A stretch of 64,000 nt of DNA from a virus. The notes beneath the pieces were generated by a model. It worked only from the letters and a program-made list of their open reading frames with translations. It had not been told where the DNA came from and searched no databases. Shown here piece after piece: positions 1-7,836 of this stretch. The translations under genes and the position numbers were made by a program. The stretch covers positions 62,001 to 126,000 of IMG/VR virus record IMGVR_UViG_3300043446_003177; one strand, written 5' to 3'. Position 1 is the first letter of the stretch, and each line of letters begins with the position of its first letter.

Positions 1-189
1 ACCGAATTTGTTTGCGTCAAACCGAAGTCAAACAAAGCAAAAAATAGATTTGCAAATCAGATGAATGGACTTCATTCCTGTCGAGTGGAGCAAAAAAAAG
101 ATGGAAAGTTGTTTCTAGCTTCGATTACTGGTCAATACTTTTTCTGGATTCCTGAGAGCGGAGATGAGCACTGGGAGATTGTGAAATGA
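1..189 (+). CDS. hypothetical protein, 3' part only
   Basis: Frame 1 is open from the first base to TGA at 187-189, giving 62 residues with the 5' end outside the window. The tail is rich in aromatic residues (QYFFWIPESG, ending HWEIVK) and looks like a small globular phage protein. Its stop overlaps the next start as ATGA. I do not recognise the family. Confidence 0.7.
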   Translation, partial: TEFVCVKPKSNKAKNRFANQMNGLHSCRVEQKKDGKLFLASITGQYFFWIPESGDEHWEIVK

Positions 190-401
190 AAAAAGTTTTT
201 ATTTTCCTTTCTGTAATTTCTTTTGCTGCTCCCTCTTTTGCAGAGGTTCGATTTAGGAATAAAGTTGTCTCCTTTAACGCAGATCGTGTTTGTGCAAATC
301 TAATTGGAATTCCAAAAAATTCAAAGAATGTTTCGTATGAGGAATGGGAACAATTTCAATCTTGCATAAGGTATTTTGATCTGGTTGATGGTGTCTATTA
401 A
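186..401 (+). CDS. small exported protein with signal peptide
   Basis: 71 residues. The N-terminus has a short basic stretch (MKK), a hydrophobic core (VFIFLSVISFAA) and a likely signal peptidase site near SFA-E around residue 19. The mature part would be about 50 residues with two cysteines (near residues 36 and 60) that could form a disulfide. The start forms ATGA with the upstream stop. Periplasmic location is inferred; the function is unknown. Confidence 0.7.
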   Translation: MKKVFIFLSVISFAAPSFAEVRFRNKVVSFNADRVCANLIGIPKNSKNVSYEEWEQFQSCIRYFDLVDGVY

Positions 402-436
402 AAGTCTATTAAATATTAATAGAATAGGAGAGGGCC

Positions 437-604
437 ATGGTTGCTCTGTTTCTCACGACCACAATTACTTGCAGTCAAGCATTCAGCATTATTAACAAAA
501 TCAAATCTAATGGTGCTTTACCAGAATACTTAAAAACTGAACTGATTGAAACGATTCGTGAAACTATTCCAACTTGTCCTGTGAAAGTTAAAAAAGATGG
601 ATGA
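437..604 (+). CDS. small hypothetical protein
   Basis: 55 residues, MVALFLTTTITCSQAF to VKVKKDG. The hydrophobic N-terminus with a cysteine could be a short signal or lipoprotein-like segment. A strong ribosome-binding site (AGGAGAGG at about 426-433) precedes the ATG. The 35-nt gap upstream holds the AT-rich inverted repeat CTATTAAATATTAATAG. Function unknown. Confidence 0.6.
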   Translation: MVALFLTTTITCSQAFSIINKIKSNGALPEYLKTELIETIRETIPTCPVKVKKDG

Positions 605-767
605 AGCGCCAGACGTTAAATGGAATCGCGGATTAGATTTGTTTATTGAAAGTGTGCATAAACCAGACCATGAACTGAGACAGTGTGCTCACAATCAAAA
701 ATGTTATAATGAACTCATGGCGGTTAGAGATAATGTATTAGAATACCTTAAAACATTAAGAAAATGA
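597..767 (+). CDS. small hypothetical protein
   Basis: 56 residues, mostly helical and charged, with two central cysteines (QCAHNQKCYNE). It starts 8 nt before the upstream stop and ends in an ATGA overlap with the next gene, so it sits in a translationally coupled trio. No family recognised. Confidence 0.6.
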   Translation: MDEAPDVKWNRGLDLFIESVHKPDHELRQCAHNQKCYNELMAVRDNVLEYLKTLRK

Positions 768-1003
768 ACCCTTATACAATTTGGTTTATATTGTTTGCTT
801 TTGCTGCATATTTCATCGCAACTGATGAAAGTGTTGCAAAGGCAGTTTTTTATGCTACCAAAATCATTCAAAATAAATTTGTAATCTTTCGTTGGTGGTT
901 GGTTCATAATCCAGCAACACCATGGGCACGTTACTCCATGTGGAGACGCTCAAATAAACTTGCAAAAGAGTTGATGAAAGAGTTAGAATCAAGAAATAAA
1001 TAA
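764..1003 (+). CDS. small membrane protein
   Basis: 79 residues. Residues 5-20 (TIWFILFAFAAYFIAT) form one clear transmembrane segment, followed by an amphipathic stretch with three tryptophans and a basic C-terminal helix (WRRSNKLAKELMKELESRNK). The likely topology is a short N-terminal anchor with a cytoplasmic basic tail. Function unknown. Confidence 0.65.
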   Translation: MNPYTIWFILFAFAAYFIATDESVAKAVFYATKIIQNKFVIFRWWLVHNPATPWARYSMWRRSNKLAKELMKELESRNK

Positions 1004-1023
1004 TCATTATCACAATAATACAC

Positions 1024-1350
1024 ATGCTTTCTACACAATATCGACTCCGACTTGAGGCAATCTGTGAGAAAATTGTAAAGAGTGAGGAGGTGAGTTTGGA
1101 AGATATGATCTGGGCTGAAAAACTTGCAAAGGCAAATAGATCTGCAGCAACTATGCTGCGTCAAGCAAGAAGAAAAGCAGAAAACCCAGACATGAAAGAA
1201 GGAGATCTTGATGATTTTTTAAATCAACTTGATATTGGTGGTACTGGATTTGATCGTTTTGGTAAACGTGGTTTTGATAGCGTCGATGATATGGTAGACT
1301 GGTGGACAGAAGGAAAAGACAAACCTGATGACTGGAGACAACGTGACTGA
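1024..1350 (+). CDS. conserved cyanophage hypothetical protein
   Basis: 108 residues. The N-terminal half is helical (LEAICEKIVKSEEVSLEDM, then AKANRSAATMLRQARRKA); the C-terminal half is Gly/Asp/Trp-rich. Proteins with this N-terminal pattern recur in T4-like cyanophages as hypotheticals (from memory). The 20-nt AT-rich gap upstream shows no clear SD. The C-terminus overlaps the next start. Confidence 0.65.
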   Translation: MLSTQYRLRLEAICEKIVKSEEVSLEDMIWAEKLAKANRSAATMLRQARRKAENPDMKEGDLDDFLNQLDIGGTGFDRFGKRGFDSVDDMVDWWTEGKDKPDDWRQRD

Positions 1351-1714
1351 GAAAAAACTAAATGAGTTTGGTAAAGCAATGCAGGAGTGGTGGGATTCTG
1401 ATGCTTGCAAAGAACTTCAAAAAGCAAATAAAGAAGCACGAGAACGTGCTATTGGAAAGTACCATATGCTATCGGAAGAAGATAAGATTGATATGGTAGA
1501 AGCAATTACCCATATTATGTGTAAGGCAGAGAGTGAAGGTTGTTCTCATCGTGGTTTGCAACACGAACTCGGCATTTATCCTGGAGGTTTCTGGGTAGAT
1601 CATCTTATGGATGTTCATAATGCTCTCTGGTCTTATTATCATGATAAAAAGAGAGAGAAAGAATTGTGTGATGACCTAGATTCACTTGAAGAATTTTTGA
1701 ATAAAGAAGAGTGA
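1328..1714 (+). CDS. conserved cyanophage hypothetical protein
   Basis: 128 residues, overlapping the previous gene by 23 nt from ATG 1328; a GTG at 1343 is an alternative. The core (SEEDKIDMVEAITHIMCKAESEGCSHRGL, then GIYPGGFWVDHLMDVHNALWSYYHDK) is His/Cys/Trp-rich and resembles a conserved cyanophage hypothetical family. The tail is acidic. Function unknown. Confidence 0.7.
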   Translation: MTGDNVTEKKLNEFGKAMQEWWDSDACKELQKANKEARERAIGKYHMLSEEDKIDMVEAITHIMCKAESEGCSHRGLQHELGIYPGGFWVDHLMDVHNALWSYYHDKKREKELCDDLDSLEEFLNKEE

Positions 1715-1743
1715 GGGACAGAACACAAACTGTCCACTGATTC

Positions 1744-1772
1744 TTGACTTGCGTTGGTTTGGGATCTATAGT
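1744..1772 (+). promoter_or_regulatory. sigma70-type promoter
   Basis: TTGACT at 1744-1749 and TATAGT at 1767-1772 are separated by exactly 17 nt. The start codon of the next gene follows 22 nt after the -10 box. This is the only good promoter I see ahead of the nearly gapless 42-gene run that follows. Host RNA polymerase recognition is inferred. Confidence 0.65.
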
Positions 1773-1794
1773 AGGTTCATAGATCACAAGACAC

Positions 1795-2382
1795 ATGACC
1801 TACAAAGCAACTCTCAAAGTTCAGTTTGATACTGAGTTCGTCAATCAAACTTCTTATGGTGTATATGATGATGAAATTCTCCCCGAGGAGCATTATACCT
1901 TTGAGATTCCTGCTCAAGACCTCAATACCATTCAACTGTTCCGTTTCTTTGGAACTGTTGCCCGCACAATGGGACATAATGAAATTGGTATCATGAAGGG
2001 TGCTTGTTCTCTTGCATTCAATGATATGCGAAGTGAAGAGGATATGCGTAAGATTGCTGATGAGTTTGATCTTCTTCTTTCAGAAGACTATCATAAAAAA
2101 CTTGTTGAATATGATACTCAACAGGATGAAGATTTGAAGAAAATGGAAGCAGAAATTCGTGACCTGAAAGCTAAGATCTCTCGTCTTGAGAATCCTGAGA
2201 ATCCTCAATATACTGATGAGGAAATGGATGCAATGACCTATCAAGAATGGGGGCATTTGATTCCTGGTAGTTATGCTGCTGTTCAAAATGGATGTAAGTG
2301 CCCTGTAATGGATAATCAAGAAATGCCTGAGGATCGTAAATGGGTAAATGGTGATTGTCCTCTTCACGGTAAACTGAAATGA
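1795..2382 (+). CDS. hypothetical protein with coiled coil and Cys/His tail
   Basis: 195 residues. Residues 1-60 look beta-rich. Residues about 100-145 form a coiled coil (DEDLKKMEAEIRDLKAKISRLE). The tail has a metal-site-like pattern, GCKCPVMDN ... GDCPLHGK, seen in other phage proteins (from memory). It is the first gene behind the 1744-1772 promoter and ends in an ATGA overlap. Zinc binding is inferred and the function is unknown. Confidence 0.7.
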   Translation: MTYKATLKVQFDTEFVNQTSYGVYDDEILPEEHYTFEIPAQDLNTIQLFRFFGTVARTMGHNEIGIMKGACSLAFNDMRSEEDMRKIADEFDLLLSEDYHKKLVEYDTQQDEDLKKMEAEIRDLKAKISRLENPENPQYTDEEMDAMTYQEWGHLIPGSYAAVQNGCKCPVMDNQEMPEDRKWVNGDCPLHGKLK

Positions 2383-2840
2383 AAGAGTTTGATTACTCTC
2401 TTAATTACAAAACTTTAGATTTCTCCAATTCTGATACAAAAAAACTATATAGAATTGGACGCGGAGAGCAGGGAGTCCTCCTTGTGCGCCCATATACCGA
2501 AGATATCTGCAAGTATTGGAGGTTCAAGGATGAGACTACTGCTCGCAAATCTGCTGCTAAAATATACGAAATGTTCTGTTCGTACAGCAGGGACAACGAT
2601 TTCATTGGTATGGACATGGCCCGCAAATTCCTTGAGATGGGATTTACACGGGCTCGCAGGTATGCGAATCACTCTGACGGAAAAAAATACTCTGAAACTG
2701 GTGAGGTACTACCCCAAAGTGCAGATGCACTTACAGGCACAAAAGCAAAAGCAGCAAGAATCTTCAAGGAATATAGAGATTTAGCCGCCTATGATAAGTC
2801 CTATGTTAGAATGAGAAAGCAGTGGAGGGCACAAGAATGA
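2379..2840 (+). CDS. DUF4385 family protein
   Basis: 153 residues. The family-typical stretches RIGRGEQGVLLVRPY, YWRFKD, ARKSAAKIYEMF and DMARKFLEMGFTRARRYANH are all present, so I assign DUF4385 from the sequence pattern. The family is common in bacteria and T4-like phages, with no established biochemical role that I know of. It is coupled by ATGA at both ends. Its length suits a complete single-domain protein. Confidence 0.85.
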   Translation: MKEFDYSLNYKTLDFSNSDTKKLYRIGRGEQGVLLVRPYTEDICKYWRFKDETTARKSAAKIYEMFCSYSRDNDFIGMDMARKFLEMGFTRARRYANHSDGKKYSETGEVLPQSADALTGTKAKAARIFKEYRDLAAYDKSYVRMRKQWRAQE

Positions 2841-3052
2841 TGAAAAAGGGACATCGTGTGTGCTTCATTGGATGTAGCACACATCAGATTAATTGGGGAA
2901 ATAATGATGATCCTAATCCAATTTTAACTGAAGGTGAAGTTTATGTGATAGAATCTGTGGATGTACATTCTCAGCATACAAAGATTAAACTTGTAGGCTA
3001 TCCTGGGTGGTTCAATTCAGTATGTTTTCATAGGAGTGAAAATGAAACCTAA
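2837..3052 (+). CDS. small beta-rich (SH3-like?) protein
   Basis: 71 residues from ATG 2837, which forms ATGA with the upstream stop; the frame is open from GTG 2822 as well. The pattern GHRVCF ... LTEGEVYVIESV ... HTKIKLVGYPGWFNSVCF suggests a small SH3-like beta barrel of a kind common among phage hypotheticals. The fold is inferred and the function unknown. Confidence 0.65.
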   Translation: MMKKGHRVCFIGCSTHQINWGNNDDPNPILTEGEVYVIESVDVHSQHTKIKLVGYPGWFNSVCFHRSENET

Positions 3053-3224
3053 AACTCGTGTTATTCTTGAAATGGCGATTGAACAAGGCGTTCAACGTGG
3101 TTGGCGTCTTGCTCACAAACATGTAGAGAATCCAGAAGAGCATGTAATCATTGAACGTATCAATGATACTGTGATGTCTGAAATCTATGAATACTTTACT
3201 TTTAGTGAGGAGGAATTTCAATGA
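3042..3224 (+). CDS. small hypothetical protein
   Basis: 60 residues from ATG 3042, with AGGAG 5 nt upstream; GTG 3036 is a less likely start. Mostly helical, with several histidines (RLAHKHVENPEEHV). It begins inside the previous gene and ends in an ATGA overlap. Function unknown. Confidence 0.65.
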   Translation: MKPKTRVILEMAIEQGVQRGWRLAHKHVENPEEHVIIERINDTVMSEIYEYFTFSEEEFQ

Positions 3225-3502
3225 GTTTTTCTAAAACAGTTTCTGTTGTTGCTGCACTTGCAAGTATCTTCAGCGTTGGTCTTGCAAGTTGGAAGATTTC
3301 CGAAGACATTAAAAAAGAACAAACTACACCGCTGGAGCAGAAAATTCAAGACCTTGAGAAAAAACTAGAAGAAACTAAGGAACCAATCCAACAACCAATC
3401 ACATCGATTCCTGCTCCCACTAATCTTCCTACTACCACACAAACTCAAGCACCTCAACTTCCTCCGGCATCTCCTCCCCCTCCAGTGGAATCTCAACAAT
3501 GA
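3221..3502 (+). CDS. membrane-anchored proline-rich protein
   Basis: 93 residues in three parts: a hydrophobic segment (VVAALASIFSVGLASW, about 8-23), a coiled coil (LEQKIQDLEKKLEETKE, about 38-54), and a Pro/Thr/Gln-rich tail ending PPASPPPPVESQQ. This fits an N-terminal membrane anchor with an extended linker. RBS GAGGAGG precedes the ATG. Function unknown. Confidence 0.65.
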   Translation: MSFSKTVSVVAALASIFSVGLASWKISEDIKKEQTTPLEQKIQDLEKKLEETKEPIQQPITSIPAPTNLPTTTQTQAPQLPPASPPPPVESQQ

Positions 3503-3765
3503 CTCTTGAAGAAATCATTGAAGAATATGGACAGGAAGTATTAGACACATACTACGAACTTTTTCCAGATAAAGATATTACAAAGTTTGGTGATAGGTTC
3601 TGTGGCCCTGTTGGATCACTTGAAAACTTTGTAGAAGACTGCTATTATTCTACTGGAAGTAATGAGTTGGAAAGTCTAGCAGATTTTGCTTCAGGTGTAT
3701 TTTCTGAATATTATTACTACGACGAAGAAACCTCAACTGGATTTGTATTTTACAATGAGCGATGA
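3499..3765 (+). CDS. small acidic hypothetical protein
   Basis: 88 residues, very acidic and aromatic (SEYYYYDEETSTGFVFYNER at the C-terminus). Coupled by ATGA to the upstream proline-rich gene. Small acidic proteins in this part of cyanophage genomes are often thought to be takeover factors, but nothing here shows that. Confidence 0.65.
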   Translation: MTLEEIIEEYGQEVLDTYYELFPDKDITKFGDRFCGPVGSLENFVEDCYYSTGSNELESLADFASGVFSEYYYYDEETSTGFVFYNER

Positions 3766-4144
3766 TGCGCCCTGGTTAGATTGTATGGATGGATTTATGA
3801 CTCACGAAGAAATGCTTGAAGAAGCAGCACGACGAGAAGCAATCGTAGCAAAAGTATCTGAAGAAGATTACCAGAAAGTCCTGGATGAGGCAGCAAGACA
3901 AAAAGAAGAAAAAGTCCTAGACATCGCAAAAAACATTATGGAGGAAAACAAAGAAGCATTCCAACATCTTGCTGCGATCGAAAGAAAGGAATTTGCAGAG
4001 AAAGATTTTGAAGATCTTACCAGAGATCAAAAGATCCAACTTGCTTTGGAAGAAATTGATTGGATTGTGATTGGTGGGCAAGATGGTCAAGAGTTTTATG
4101 GTTCTATTCAGTTTCTCCGAAAAGTATTGAGGAGTTTGCGATGA
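3755..4144 (+). CDS. helical acidic hypothetical protein
   Basis: 129 residues from ATG 3755 (MSDDAPWLD), which lies inside the end of the previous gene; the frame is open upstream to 3686 but without a comparable start. Long charged helices dominate (residues 20-100). Ends in an ATGA overlap. No family recognised. Confidence 0.65.
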   Translation: MSDDAPWLDCMDGFMTHEEMLEEAARREAIVAKVSEEDYQKVLDEAARQKEEKVLDIAKNIMEENKEAFQHLAAIERKEFAEKDFEDLTRDQKIQLALEEIDWIVIGGQDGQEFYGSIQFLRKVLRSLR

Positions 4145-4416
4145 CTGATGAAGACCTGAATGCTATAATGATTCATCCAGAGGTTGCAAAATCTATGAGA
4201 GATGAGTATTATGGTATGAGTAAGTGGGAATGGTTTGTTGAAGGTTTCCGTAACATTCATTATATCCTTGATTGTTATGAGACCGTAGAGCATTTCCCTG
4301 ATGACTTCTGGGAAGGATTATCGTGGGGTTGGTGTTGCGAATACATTTATCCTTATGATGACCCTTACAATCCTTGTATTTCACCTGAACGTAAACTGAG
4401 ATTAGGTCGATGGTAA
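4141..4416 (+). CDS. hypothetical protein
   Basis: 91 residues from ATG 4141, which forms ATGA with the upstream stop. Trp/Tyr/Cys-rich, with FWEGLSWGWCCEYIYPYDD near the C-terminus. The frame extends upstream to 4060, but the coupled start fits the pattern of this operon. Function unknown. Confidence 0.6.
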   Translation: MTDEDLNAIMIHPEVAKSMRDEYYGMSKWEWFVEGFRNIHYILDCYETVEHFPDDFWEGLSWGWCCEYIYPYDDPYNPCISPERKLRLGRW

Positions 4417-4739
4417 TCCTCCATAAACTCATACTTAACAATAGATATCTCCGCTACACACCTTTTTGGTGGTGGTGGAGATTGATGTTGCATCATGGTT
4501 TTCGCTTTGATGATTATCACGTTTGGGGATCATTCTGGCATTCTCTCAGTCACGGGTGGGAGCATATGGAATATGTCTATAAGTTTGAAGAGTATTGGGG
4601 TAAGGGTTCTTATCCTCCAGAAAAAATTATTTTATCGAAAGAAGGATTTGATGCACTGGTGGATAAACTCAATGAACCACCACAATATAACGAAAAGATT
4701 GCTAGGGTATTGCAACGTAAAGCGCCATGGGACGAATGA
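4410..4739 (+). CDS. Trp/His-rich hypothetical protein
   Basis: 109 residues, starting 7 nt before the upstream stop. The N-terminal third is basic and then Trp-rich (RYTPFWWWWRLMLHHGF); the middle has HSLSHGWEHMEYVYKFEEYW. The C-terminal 35 residues look helical. No family recognised. A shorter ORF in another frame at 4495-4752 is a shadow. Confidence 0.6.
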   Translation: MVILHKLILNNRYLRYTPFWWWWRLMLHHGFRFDDYHVWGSFWHSLSHGWEHMEYVYKFEEYWGKGSYPPEKIILSKEGFDALVDKLNEPPQYNEKIARVLQRKAPWDE

Positions 4740-4897
4740 AGCCACTACCTGATAAACTACAACTTGATATTATGTGGGCAGTGGCGACCAGTACCAGTAT
4801 TGAAACTGGTACAAGACCCCACTATGGGTTCGCCAAGATGCTGTATGATGAACTTATGGACATCAAACCTCCTGTGAATCTTGGAGAACTAAAGTGA
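4736..4897 (+). CDS. small hypothetical protein
   Basis: 53 residues (MKPLPDKLQLDIMWAVATS ... PVNLGELK). It starts in an ATGA overlap and ends in a GTGA overlap with the next gene. Probably helical. Function unknown. Confidence 0.6.
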   Translation: MKPLPDKLQLDIMWAVATSTSIETGTRPHYGFAKMLYDELMDIKPPVNLGELK

Positions 4898-5067
4898 ACT
4901 ACCTTTGCCTTGTTGATGGTGTAGTAGAATATGGGAGCACAAGTCCTTCTGACTTTGCACACTATCAGATGATGTATGCCGAAGACCACCGTGATGCTAA
5001 TGTTCAGTATCTTACTCTGACTGATGAAGAGTATGATGAAATGTTCCCTTATGAGGAAGAAGAATGA
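4894..5067 (+). CDS. small acidic protein, GTG start
   Basis: 57 residues. The start is GTG in a GTGA overlap with the upstream stop, the same coupling geometry as the ATGA junctions. The product begins with a beta-like stretch (NYLCLVDGVVEYG) and ends highly acidic (EEYDEMFPYEEEE). Function unknown. Confidence 0.6.
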   Translation: MNYLCLVDGVVEYGSTSPSDFAHYQMMYAEDHRDANVQYLTLTDEEYDEMFPYEEEE

Positions 5068-5249
5068 CTTACACCATCACCAAACACATTCAAATCGAAC
5101 ACGAAGAAGATGGTTGGAGTTTTGATTTCACTGCTGATGAACTTGGGACTGTGAGTATAGAGGATGGTAATGGGCCAGGATATCAAACTATTCACATTCC
5201 CAAAGATTGTATTCAACACTTTATTGATGTTCTGGAGCAATACAAATGA
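5064..5249 (+). CDS. small hypothetical protein
   Basis: 61 residues, alternating beta-like pattern (TYTITKHIQIEHEEDGWSF, then GYQTIHIPKDCIQHFIDVLEQYK). Coupled by ATGA at both ends. Function unknown. Confidence 0.65.
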   Translation: MTYTITKHIQIEHEEDGWSFDFTADELGTVSIEDGNGPGYQTIHIPKDCIQHFIDVLEQYK

Positions 5250-5455
5250 CTTACGATGAACTCTACGATCATGTGGTAAAATATGTTGCTATGCCACATA
5301 CTACTATCACAGTTCACGATCAACGCCGTGCCTGTTTAATTCTTGGTGCTTTTATGGAGTTTATTCTTGATTGTCAGGATGCTGGTATTGATTTGAACAC
5401 GATTGATACTACTGGTATTGTGAATATGAAACTTGATGAACTGGAGGGTAAGTAA
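5246..5455 (+). CDS. small hypothetical protein
   Basis: 69 residues, mostly helical, with MEFILDCQDAGIDLNTIDT in the centre. It starts at ATGA, and its TAA shares a base with the next ATG (TAATG). Function unknown. Confidence 0.65.
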   Translation: MTYDELYDHVVKYVAMPHTTITVHDQRRACLILGAFMEFILDCQDAGIDLNTIDTTGIVNMKLDELEGK

Positions 5456-5649
5456 TGCCGTTCTTTCCCGACTGCTATGACGAGTGGGGACTCTACAAGA
5501 TTACCTATGATGGAGACCATAAGATGTATGAAATGTTGTATGAGGGAACTGAAGAAGAGTGTCGTCAATATGCTTATGATAACTACACCGATAAAGAACA
5601 GGGTGAAATGTGCCTGATGGATTGGGAAGCTAGGGAGTGGGATGTATGA
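5455..5649 (+). CDS. small acidic hypothetical protein
   Basis: 64 residues, Tyr/Asp/Glu-rich (YKITYDGDHKMYEMLYEGTE, then CLMDWEAREWDV). The start is set by the TAATG overlap; the stop forms ATGA with the next gene. Function unknown. Confidence 0.65.
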   Translation: MPFFPDCYDEWGLYKITYDGDHKMYEMLYEGTEEECRQYAYDNYTDKEQGEMCLMDWEAREWDV

Positions 5650-5813
5650 ATAAACCACAAAAGTTTAAACATATCTCTCGTGCTATTGATAAGCATGGAG
5701 TTCATCACCTTGATGCTATTGACGATGAAGGTCGTCACTGGTATGCTACCATGAGGCAAAAGGAAGAACTCTGGCTCACCTATGTTCAACACTGGACTTT
5801 GAAGACTCACTGA
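5646..5813 (+). CDS. small basic His-rich protein
   Basis: 55 residues (MNKPQKFKHISRAIDKHGVH ... VQHWTLKTH) with about seven histidines. It is among the few basic products in this stretch. It starts in an ATGA overlap and ends in a TGATG overlap. Function unknown. Confidence 0.6.
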   Translation: MNKPQKFKHISRAIDKHGVHHLDAIDDEGRHWYATMRQKEELWLTYVQHWTLKTH

Positions 5814-6109
5814 TGACTAAAGAAATTGACATCTCAAAAGTCCTCATAGAAGGAGACACCGCAACCATTATGGGTGTGAAGTATAAGAGAGTGGATGAAC
5901 CACCAAAAACACTCACAGACATTATTGTTCGTTGGTGGGGAGACTCGGAAACACAAGACAAAGATCCTATTATTACTGACCTTGTAGATGATATTGAGAA
6001 GTGGTTGCCGAAAGAACAATCTGCTGCTGGTTCTCAAAATGTTTATGTGGAATGCACCGTAGAAGGTTTCAACGACGCAATCAACAAAATTAAGAGGAAA
6101 CTGCGATGA
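5813..6109 (+). CDS. hypothetical protein
   Basis: 98 residues. The pattern KVLIEGDTATIMGVKYKRVDEPPKTLTD suggests a beta-rich N-terminus; the C-terminus looks like a short alpha-beta unit (NVYVECTVEGFNDAINKIKRKLR). Coupled at both ends (TGATG, ATGA). Function unknown. Confidence 0.65.
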   Translation: MTKEIDISKVLIEGDTATIMGVKYKRVDEPPKTLTDIIVRWWGDSETQDKDPIITDLVDDIEKWLPKEQSAAGSQNVYVECTVEGFNDAINKIKRKLR

Positions 6110-6294
6110 GTAGATTTACAGAAAACCCAGACGAAATCGTACTTCAAGACATTCAAATGTTTCATCTGGAAAGTATGAATGAACGCACACTTTGGATTGG
6201 TGTATATACTGAAGATGATAAAATCTATCACTTGAATATTTCTGCGGATGGTGATAAACTGAAGTACTATTGGAGTAATGAGACCTGTGACTGA
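6106..6294 (+). CDS. small hypothetical protein
   Basis: 62 residues with a beta-sheet pattern (ERTLWIGVYTEDDKIYHLNISADGDKLKYYW). Starts at ATGA. Function unknown. Confidence 0.6.
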   Translation: MSRFTENPDEIVLQDIQMFHLESMNERTLWIGVYTEDDKIYHLNISADGDKLKYYWSNETCD

Positions 6295-6493
6295 CGAACA
6301 AAAACTTACATTTTTACTCAATGAACTTAAACTTCTAGCAAGAAAAACACATTGTTATGATGGAAGAGGTGGAGACAATCTCTATTATTACACAGATGAC
6401 CACGATGCAACATTTGATGATGGGAGTCAATATGGTTTGGTTTCATTTGCTCGCAGCATCCTAGAAAGTATGGGTGAGACTTATGACCACTAG
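6278..6493 (+). CDS. small hypothetical protein
   Basis: 71 residues from ATG 6278; GTG 6287 is an alternative nearer the upstream stop. A helical N-terminus is followed by an Asp/Tyr/Gly-rich centre (YDGRGGDNLYYYTDDHDATF). Function unknown. Confidence 0.6.
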   Translation: MRPVTDEQKLTFLLNELKLLARKTHCYDGRGGDNLYYYTDDHDATFDDGSQYGLVSFARSILESMGETYDH

Positions 6494-6674
6494 AGCCCTA
6501 CAAATCCTAGAATCAACGATGGAGTTGTCTATGAGACCCAAAAGTGGCGATAGACAGAAGTTGATTGCTCGTGTGATTCGTGAGGTTGCTGATCGTTTAT
6601 GCACTGATTGTGGAGAACTTGAAGACCCCATTGAGATTTTGCGTGAAATTGCTGATGAGGTAGAAGCACTATGA
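6483..6674 (+). CDS. small helical hypothetical protein
   Basis: 63 residues from ATG 6483, inside the end of the previous gene; GTG 6474 is an alternative. Predicted helices with RQKLIARVIREVADRLCTDC in the centre and an acidic tail. Function unknown. Confidence 0.6.
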   Translation: MTTRALQILESTMELSMRPKSGDRQKLIARVIREVADRLCTDCGELEDPIEILREIADEVEAL

Positions 6675-6883
6675 GAGACCTTGATCGTGCTATGCTACTT
6701 GGTGTAGTGTTGGGTATGATATTCCTTTCACTGTTTTATATAATGAAACCAGATACTAAAAACCAACCAGAAACTCCAAAGTCTAACTTCACGGTAGTTG
6801 ATAAATATGAGAACTGTGATGTAGTTCAATGGTCTTATGGTGGTCTTGCTGACTACAAATACTTTTTGTATTGCCCTAAATGA
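6671..6883 (+). CDS. small membrane protein
   Basis: 70 residues. Residues 8-25 (MLLGVVLGMIFLSLFYIM) form a transmembrane helix. The rest, with cysteines and aromatics, probably faces the periplasm. ATGA at both ends. Function unknown. Confidence 0.65.
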   Translation: MRDLDRAMLLGVVLGMIFLSLFYIMKPDTKNQPETPKSNFTVVDKYENCDVVQWSYGGLADYKYFLYCPK

Positions 6884-7065
6884 ATCTTACTGAAAAAGAA
6901 AAAATATATCATAATATATGGTGTTGTGCATATCAACGTAGATATAATGCAAAATGTAAAGGTGATTGGGAATTGTATGATCGTGAACATCAAACTTTAC
7001 TAATGTGTCTTAGAATAGCAAAGTGGACTAAATTTGATAGCGAAGAACCACATTATCTAAAATGA
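6880..7065 (+). CDS. small hypothetical protein
   Basis: 61 residues, basic-aromatic, with three cysteines (IWCCAYQRRYNAKCKGDW). Coupled by ATGA at both ends. Function unknown. Confidence 0.6.
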   Translation: MNLTEKEKIYHNIWCCAYQRRYNAKCKGDWELYDREHQTLLMCLRIAKWTKFDSEEPHYLK

Positions 7066-7256
7066 CTCAAATCTTTAAACAAACTTCTGATGAACCTTAT
7101 ATTCGTCATCACTATAAATTGGTGTTTGAAGATGGTAAATCCATAATTTTTGATAACTATGAAGATGTTCAAGTAACTTGGTTTAAAACTGCAGGTCAGT
7201 TTTTAAGTCACATTGAGGTTCTAGATATTAAAGAAAAAAAGAGAGGATTTATTTAA
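7062..7256 (+). CDS. small hypothetical protein
   Basis: 64 residues with a beta-rich pattern (HHYKLVFEDGKSIIFDNYEDVQVTWF). The stop directly abuts the next ATG with no spacer. Function unknown. Confidence 0.6.
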   Translation: MTQIFKQTSDEPYIRHHYKLVFEDGKSIIFDNYEDVQVTWFKTAGQFLSHIEVLDIKEKKRGFI

Positions 7257-7520
7257 ATGAATTTGTTCAACTTTAAACATCGTGAAGACTTTGGGCACGA
7301 ATGGTATGTTCAGGTTTTGAATGTAAAGAATTGGAGTTTGCTTCAAGCATCCGTAAGTTGGAATGATTATCCTGGATGGCCTTATATTCAAATCAAATCG
7401 GGTACAGGATCTACTTTGAGTATTCTATTCTGGGCTTATAAGTTTGGTTTTGATATTGGAATAATTGAACGCACTTGGAAATGGGATTATAGAAATGAGC
7501 AAGAAACTGAACTGGTTTGA
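7257..7520 (+). CDS. hypothetical protein
   Basis: 87 residues, Trp-rich and beta-like (EWYVQVLNVKNWSLLQASVS, WNDYPGWPYIQIKSG). It starts at the base after the upstream TAA. The C-terminus overlaps the next start by 26 nt. Function unknown. Confidence 0.6.
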   Translation: MNLFNFKHREDFGHEWYVQVLNVKNWSLLQASVSWNDYPGWPYIQIKSGTGSTLSILFWAYKFGFDIGIIERTWKWDYRNEQETELV

Positions 7521-7836
7521 GTATTACTTTGGTCACTGCTTCCAAACTGGCTGGAGAGAGATCTGGAATAACTTTAAGATGTGGAGAGATCTCATCAGTG
7601 GAAACTATGAGAACTATGCCCTACTAAAAGATGACGATCCTTATGAAGAATGCTATAATTGGTTCTGGACAAGTATCAATCTTGATGAAACATATCCCAA
7701 AGAGTTTCTTGAGTATCTGATGGAAATGTGTGATAGAATTGATCGTGGTGAAGAAAAATTGATTCCAATGGATCTTGAAAAACTTCATGAAATTAGTGAA
7801 CTTTTGGATGATGAATTAGATGATGACGATCTTTGA
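7495..7836 (+). CDS. acidic helical hypothetical protein
   Basis: 113 residues from ATG 7495 (MSKKLNWFEYYFGHCF); the frame is open further upstream to 7465. The C-terminus is very acidic (ISELLDDELDDDDL). Function unknown. Confidence 0.65.
   Translation: MSKKLNWFEYYFGHCFQTGWREIWNNFKMWRDLISGNYENYALLKDDDPYEECYNWFWTSINLDETYPKEFLEYLMEMCDRIDRGEEKLIPMDLEKLHEISELLDDELDDDDL

Noticed and set aside
2455-2784. 109-codon + strand frame inside the DUF4385 gene
   Set aside because: Out of frame with a clearly recognised family protein. Shadow.
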